Assembly: GCA_023268615.1 (NCBI GenBank)
Contig: JALQUC010000008.1
Location: forward strand, 1-35,252
Direction of reading: 5' to 3'
Length of the DNA stretch: 35,252 nt
Source: Candidatus Altimarinota bacterium
GTDB lineage: Bacteria > Patescibacteriota > Gracilibacteria > BD1-5 > JAGOOR01
In this document: one piece after another, positions 31,710 through 35,252 of the stretch
How positions within the stretch are numbered: position 1 is the stretch's first letter
Layout: every line of letters begins with the position of its first letter
Translations under genes and position numbers: made by a program
Notes under the pieces: generated by a model
The model's database searches: none
Seen by the model: the letters and a program-made list of their open reading frames with translations, nothing else
Told to the model about the DNA's origin: nothing

Positions 31710-32657
31710 TTAGTCGCCGTAGATGCGAGTGATATTTCGCGCACACTCTGATTCATCACGGGCACAGGTATAAATCCTCTTGGGGAGACGCATGTCAATA
31801 TAGTACTGACGACCAGTATTTATTTTTTCATTTTTGATCAGCTGAATAAGAGTATTTATCTGAGCTATTCCATCCCCGAGACCAAAAATATAGAGCGTAT
31901 CCTTGCTCACGATATGTATTTCTTTTTCCTGGTCATAGAATTTGAGAGCATTAATTGGGTATTCTGTGAGGTTTTGACGCCAGAGCTGGAGGAGCTCGCG
32001 GAGTACGGCCATATCTTCTATCAATATTGGCGTACTCTTCCCGAGACTCGGGTCCGATATGAGATGTCGTATTTCGAGAGCTGGGGCCTCTACTTCGGGA
32101 ATGTCGGCAATGAGCTGACCATTTTCTGTCAGGAGAAATACTTCTTCACCAATAAACGCACGGTATGATGGCGCAAAAGATGTCACCGTAACGCGTATCC
32201 CGTCGGGAAGAAGGATAGTCTTTTCTACAGAAGCAATATGACGAATACTTTCAGAGAGACTCTGAAATACTTCTTGCGTTGATATGGAAAAGACATTTTT
32301 ACCAGCAAAATCACCCAAAATAGAACGGATAGCATTTCTATCAAAAACAGGCTCAGGACGGAGAACTATATCTATATTATCAGGCTTGAGTTGGAAAAAT
32401 GGGGTCGTCGTGAGGATGAAGAAAAATAACCCAACAATACCTACCAGAAAGACCCATCCAATAGTTCTGACATAATTACGGACTCATTCGTATGCTGCTG
32501 CGACATAGTATGTCCACGGTTTTTTATTCTTTCGAGATTTTATAAGAGCAGACTCTTCCGTCGTCTTTATTTTTGTTGAAATCTTCCATAGCGGTCCATC
32601 GGAGGACTGCTTTTTTCGGAACGGGTTTTGTATCTTTGGAAGAGAAAACTTTTTCAC
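31710..32657 (-). CDS. ftsQ: FtsQ/DivIB-like cell division protein
   Basis: GTG start proposed; MKKFSLPKIQNPFRKK...YVRTIGWVFLVGIVGLFFFILTTTPFFQLKPDNIDIVLRPEPVFDRNAIRSILGDFAGKNVFSISTQEV...ILLPDGIRVTVTSFAPSYRAFIGEEVFLLTENGQLI. Confidence 0.65.
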
Positions 32658-32669
32658 CGCGATATCATA

Positions 32670-32706
32670 TAAAAAAGACCCTGGAACGCAAAAAGTTTCA
32701 GGGTCT
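32670..32706 (-). terminator. Rho-independent terminator
   Basis: Minus strand gaccctgaaac-tttttgc-gttccagggtcttttttat. Confidence 0.75.
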
Positions 32707-32724
32707 CGGGTGTCCCAGAAATAT

Positions 32725-33255
32725 TTATAAGGTTTTTACAACATTCTTGAGGAGAATTTCGCGATCAGCTGGGAATTTCATGTTCTCGAGGAGGGCCACA
32801 ACAGAAGCAAAAATCTGATATTGACCACCATCGTAGACGAAACTATTTCCCGTGAACTGCATAGGGTCAAATTGTGAAAACATACCCTTGAATGGTGTAT
32901 TTTTTGGGACAACAGGGATGATGCCAGCGAGGATGCACGCTGTGATGCGGGCAGGACTCGTATGACTGTCTGAGACGAGGAAATCACACCCCTCGAGGAA
33001 TTCTGTATCAAAATCATGTACACTCTTTATAAGAGGACTCTTGCTCGTAGTTTTTCCAGTGATAAACACCGCTACACCGAGATCAGCGAGACCCTGAATG
33101 ACGAAGTCACGGGTTTTGCTATCGTGCAAATCAATACAAGAAATATAGCGTGTACTCTTTGGGAGTTTATATTTCGCGAGGAGTTCCTTTTTAGCAGTGT
33201 TTTTGTGGGCTATGATTCGCTCATTGCGATCAGTAGAATAGTTGTTGGATGACAT
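32725..33255 (-). CDS. short GT-B/glycogen synthase C-terminal-domain-like protein
   Basis: NTAKKELLAKYKLPKSTRYISCIDLHDSK...SDSHTSPARITACILAGIIPVVPKNTPFKGMFSQFDPMQFTGNSFVYD... Confidence 0.55.
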   Translation of the reverse strand: MSSNNYSTDRNERIIAHKNTAKKELLAKYKLPKSTRYISCIDLHDSKTRDFVIQGLADLGVAVFITGKTTSKSPLIKSVHDFDTEFLEGCDFLVSDSHTSPARITACILAGIIPVVPKNTPFKGMFSQFDPMQFTGNSFVYDGGQYQIFASVVALLENMKFPADREILLKNVVKTL

Positions 33256-33352
33256 ATAGGTATATCCTACCATGCATTTTTTGTCTATGCAAAATAATTG
33301 AGGGGTCTATATGCTTGACAGACGCCATGTTTGAGCCCATTTCGAGGCTATT

Positions 33353-34090
33353 TTACTCTTTGAAACCTTTTTGCCGTATTTCTGAGGCGAGTTCTGCTCA
33401 TCCGCGACGCGTTATCACACCATTGTCCATGACGACTACCTGATCTACTGAAAAACTCTCTAATATCTCGAAATAATGGGTAATAATGATGATGCTTGTG
33501 TCGGGACCACTACACTCAGAGAGCATCTTCGCAACCAGCTTAAATGCATCGAGATCAAGTCCAGAATCTATCTCATCGAGGATTATGTAGGTTGGTTTGA
33601 GGAGTTTCAGTTGTAATACTTCGAGCTTCCGCTTCTCACCACCAGAAAATCCGACATTGAGATCACGCTCCATAAATGATTCAGGGATATCACAGCTGGT
33701 GAGAATAGGCTTCAAGAAGCGAGAGAAGAGCATAGGGGAGAGAGGATTTGTCCCTGGTGCGATTCGCGGGAGGTGGAGATTGTAGATAGTTCTCAGGTAT
33801 TCACTGACCTGGATACCCTTTATCTCTGTCACATTCTGAAATGAGAGAAATATACCGGCGAGAGAACGCTCTTCCGGACTCATAGCTAGGAGATTCACAT
33901 TATCCAGAGTAATAGTTCCATCAGTCATTTCATAGGCAGGATTACCCATGATGATGCTGGCAAGTGAAGACTTCCCAGAGCCATTTTTGCCGAGAATACA
34001 GGTGTTTTTTCCTTTTTCGAAACTGATATCGATACCGTGAAGTATTTTAGTATCAGCGACAGATGCGTGTAAATTCTTAATTTCTAACAT
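33353..34090 (-). CDS. sufC: SufC-like Fe-S assembly ABC ATPase
   Basis: MLEIKNLHASVADTKILHGIDISFEKGKNTCILGKNGSGKSSLASIIMGNPAYEMTDGTITLDNVNLLAMSPEERSLAGIFLSFQ...NVGFSGGEKRKLEVLQLKLLKPTYIILDEIDSGLDLDAFKLVA. Confidence 0.88.
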
Positions 34091-34130
34091 AGAGGTATAG
34101 TAAAAGAAAACAGGAGAAAGCAAGTTCCCA

Positions 34131-34310
34131 GTCATTGCGAGGCACGAAGCAATCCATAATTCCACAGTGAGTTTCCTTTCTTTTACTTTTTGTGCAAAAA
34201 GTAACAAAAGCATTTAGGGGACAAAAACTCGGCCAGTTTTATCATCTCACAGTTCTGCATTCATGGACCTTAAACAGTTTGTCCCCTAAAAACCCATTTC
34301 TGGATTGCTT
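34131..34310. repeat. composite palindromic intergenic repeat (REP/MITE-like)
   Basis: Nested inverted repeats: aagcaatcca (34147-34156)/tggattgctt (34301-34310); tttaggggacaaa (34213-34225)/tttgtcccctaaa (34278-34290); hairpin tactttttg-tg-caaaaagta. Confidence 0.7.
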
Positions 34311-34355
34311 GTATTAAAAATCCGCCTCTCTTCTTTTTTATCTTTTCTTTTTTCT

Positions 34356-34967
34356 CTAGAGTATTGCTTTCAAAGCTATCTTCGTCCATTCTTCCCAGAC
34401 AGTATCAGGATTTTGCATCATCGCATGGAGTTCATCGGGTGTATAGAATCATTCATTGACCACTTCTTCGCTTCCTTCTGCCGTGAGAGAATCGGTCGTG
34501 ATGACATAGAGTACGCCAATATGGACCTTGCTGACTTCATCTTTTTCACTATTGATATAGCCGATTGGATCGACTGAGAGGATTTTTCCGTGAAGTGTTA
34601 TCTCTTCTTCGAGTTCACGAATGAGGGAATCCGCGAGGATATCACCTGTTTCATCTTCTTTCTCTATATGTCCACCAATACCGCACGCCCATTTACCAGC
34701 GAGACGAGTCTCGTGTGCTTCTGTACGCTTATCTCCACGCTGATAGGCAAATATTTTCCCTTCAGTATTGCGGATAATCGCATAGGAAATAGGTTGCTTC
34801 AGAGTGAAATCCATCTCAGCATCCCCTCGGCGAGTGTAGCCATAGTTCTCGAGTATCACTCGACGCAGATCATTCTCTGCATGTGGAATGAAGCCCTCAG
34901 GATGCTCCCCAGTAGGGAACAGTACTGCATTGGGTACGGTCACAATCATGATATCGAATTTGTTCAT
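34356..34967 (-). CDS. Nudix hydrolase family protein
   Basis: YAIIRNTEGKIFAYQRG...LAGKWACGIGGHIEKEDETGDILADSLIRELEEEITLHGK; continues past TGA to FYTPDELHAMMQNPDTVWEEWTKIALKAIL. Confidence 0.85.
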
Positions 34968-35024
34968 GAAGGAAGTATAGTTTTTTCTCTTAAAAAGCTA
35001 ATGATTTAAAATATAAAAATAAAG

Positions 35025-35052
35025 TTGACAAAAGAGATAGAGAGTTTACAAT
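35025..35052 (+). promoter_or_regulatory. sigma70-type promoter TTGACA-N16-TACAAT
   Basis: ttgaca 35025-35030, tacaat 35047-35052, upstream of the ORF at 35079. Confidence 0.55.
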
Positions 35053-35078
35053 AATCTTGTTATTTTTTAAAATTATAT

Positions 35079-35252
35079 ATGCGAGATTTTGTTGAATTCC
35101 CTCCAGTCATGGAAGGACACCCATTGGTTGATTGGGCTAAAGTTGATAGATTTATCAGTGGTTCCGATCCGGATACATATAAACATATTATTTCACGACG
35201 ACAAGTTTTTTCATTTTTGAATGAACCAATTGATAGTCCTGAATATGAAGAA
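35079..35252 (+). CDS. hypothetical protein, 3' truncated by window edge
   Basis: MRDFVEFPPVMEGHPLVDWAKVDRFISGSDPDTYKHIISRRQVFSFLNEPIDSPEYEE open to the window end; promoter upstream. Confidence 0.6.
   Translation, partial: MRDFVEFPPVMEGHPLVDWAKVDRFISGSDPDTYKHIISRRQVFSFLNEPIDSPEYEE

Noticed and set aside
1-35252. Code 4 (UGA=Trp) as the explanation for in-frame TGA
   Set aside because: TGA columns match conserved Gly motifs (GHSLGG, LHGG, IQEGN), while conserved Trp are encoded by TGG.

Overview
The window reads as bacterial DNA from a lineage that has reassigned UGA from stop to glycine (NCBI code 25, as in Absconditabacteria/SR1 and Gracilibacteria). TGA falls in frame at family-conserved Gly positions in many genes (RpoD IQE-G-NVGL, SecD LDLHG-G-VEL, Nudix LPK-G-QVKR-G-ES, hydrolase GHSLG-G-P, transposase VR-G-KRGR-G-AAGK), and every CDS I reconstructed ends in TAA or TAG. 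The supplied ORF track uses the standard code, so it breaks most genes into pieces; I rejoined them here. Contents: thymidylate kinase 3' end, Nudix and histidine phosphatase genes, nth, an L,D-transpeptidase, a complete IS1595-like element with recoded UGA codons, rpoD, dnaG with a degenerate zinc motif, a GH17-GT2 fusion, DedA, a WecA/MraY-like transferase, four tRNAs (Asp, Ala, Arg, Leu), tuf-rpsJ-rpmB, an RBBP9-like hydrolase, a six-hairpin glycosidase-like protein, a large surface protein, secD, khpB/jag, an SBP_bac_5 protein, secG, a cassette of four pilin-like genes plus an HExxH protein, ftsQ-like, a sufC-like ATPase and several unknowns. The most interesting items are the UGA recoding, the mobile element locked to that code, an ORF-poor promoter-terminator unit (candidate ncRNA), the pilin/peptidase cassette, the GH17-GT2 fusion, the unusual EF-Tu switch I and a composite palindromic intergenic repeat. 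All family calls come from reading motifs by eye; no searches were run.
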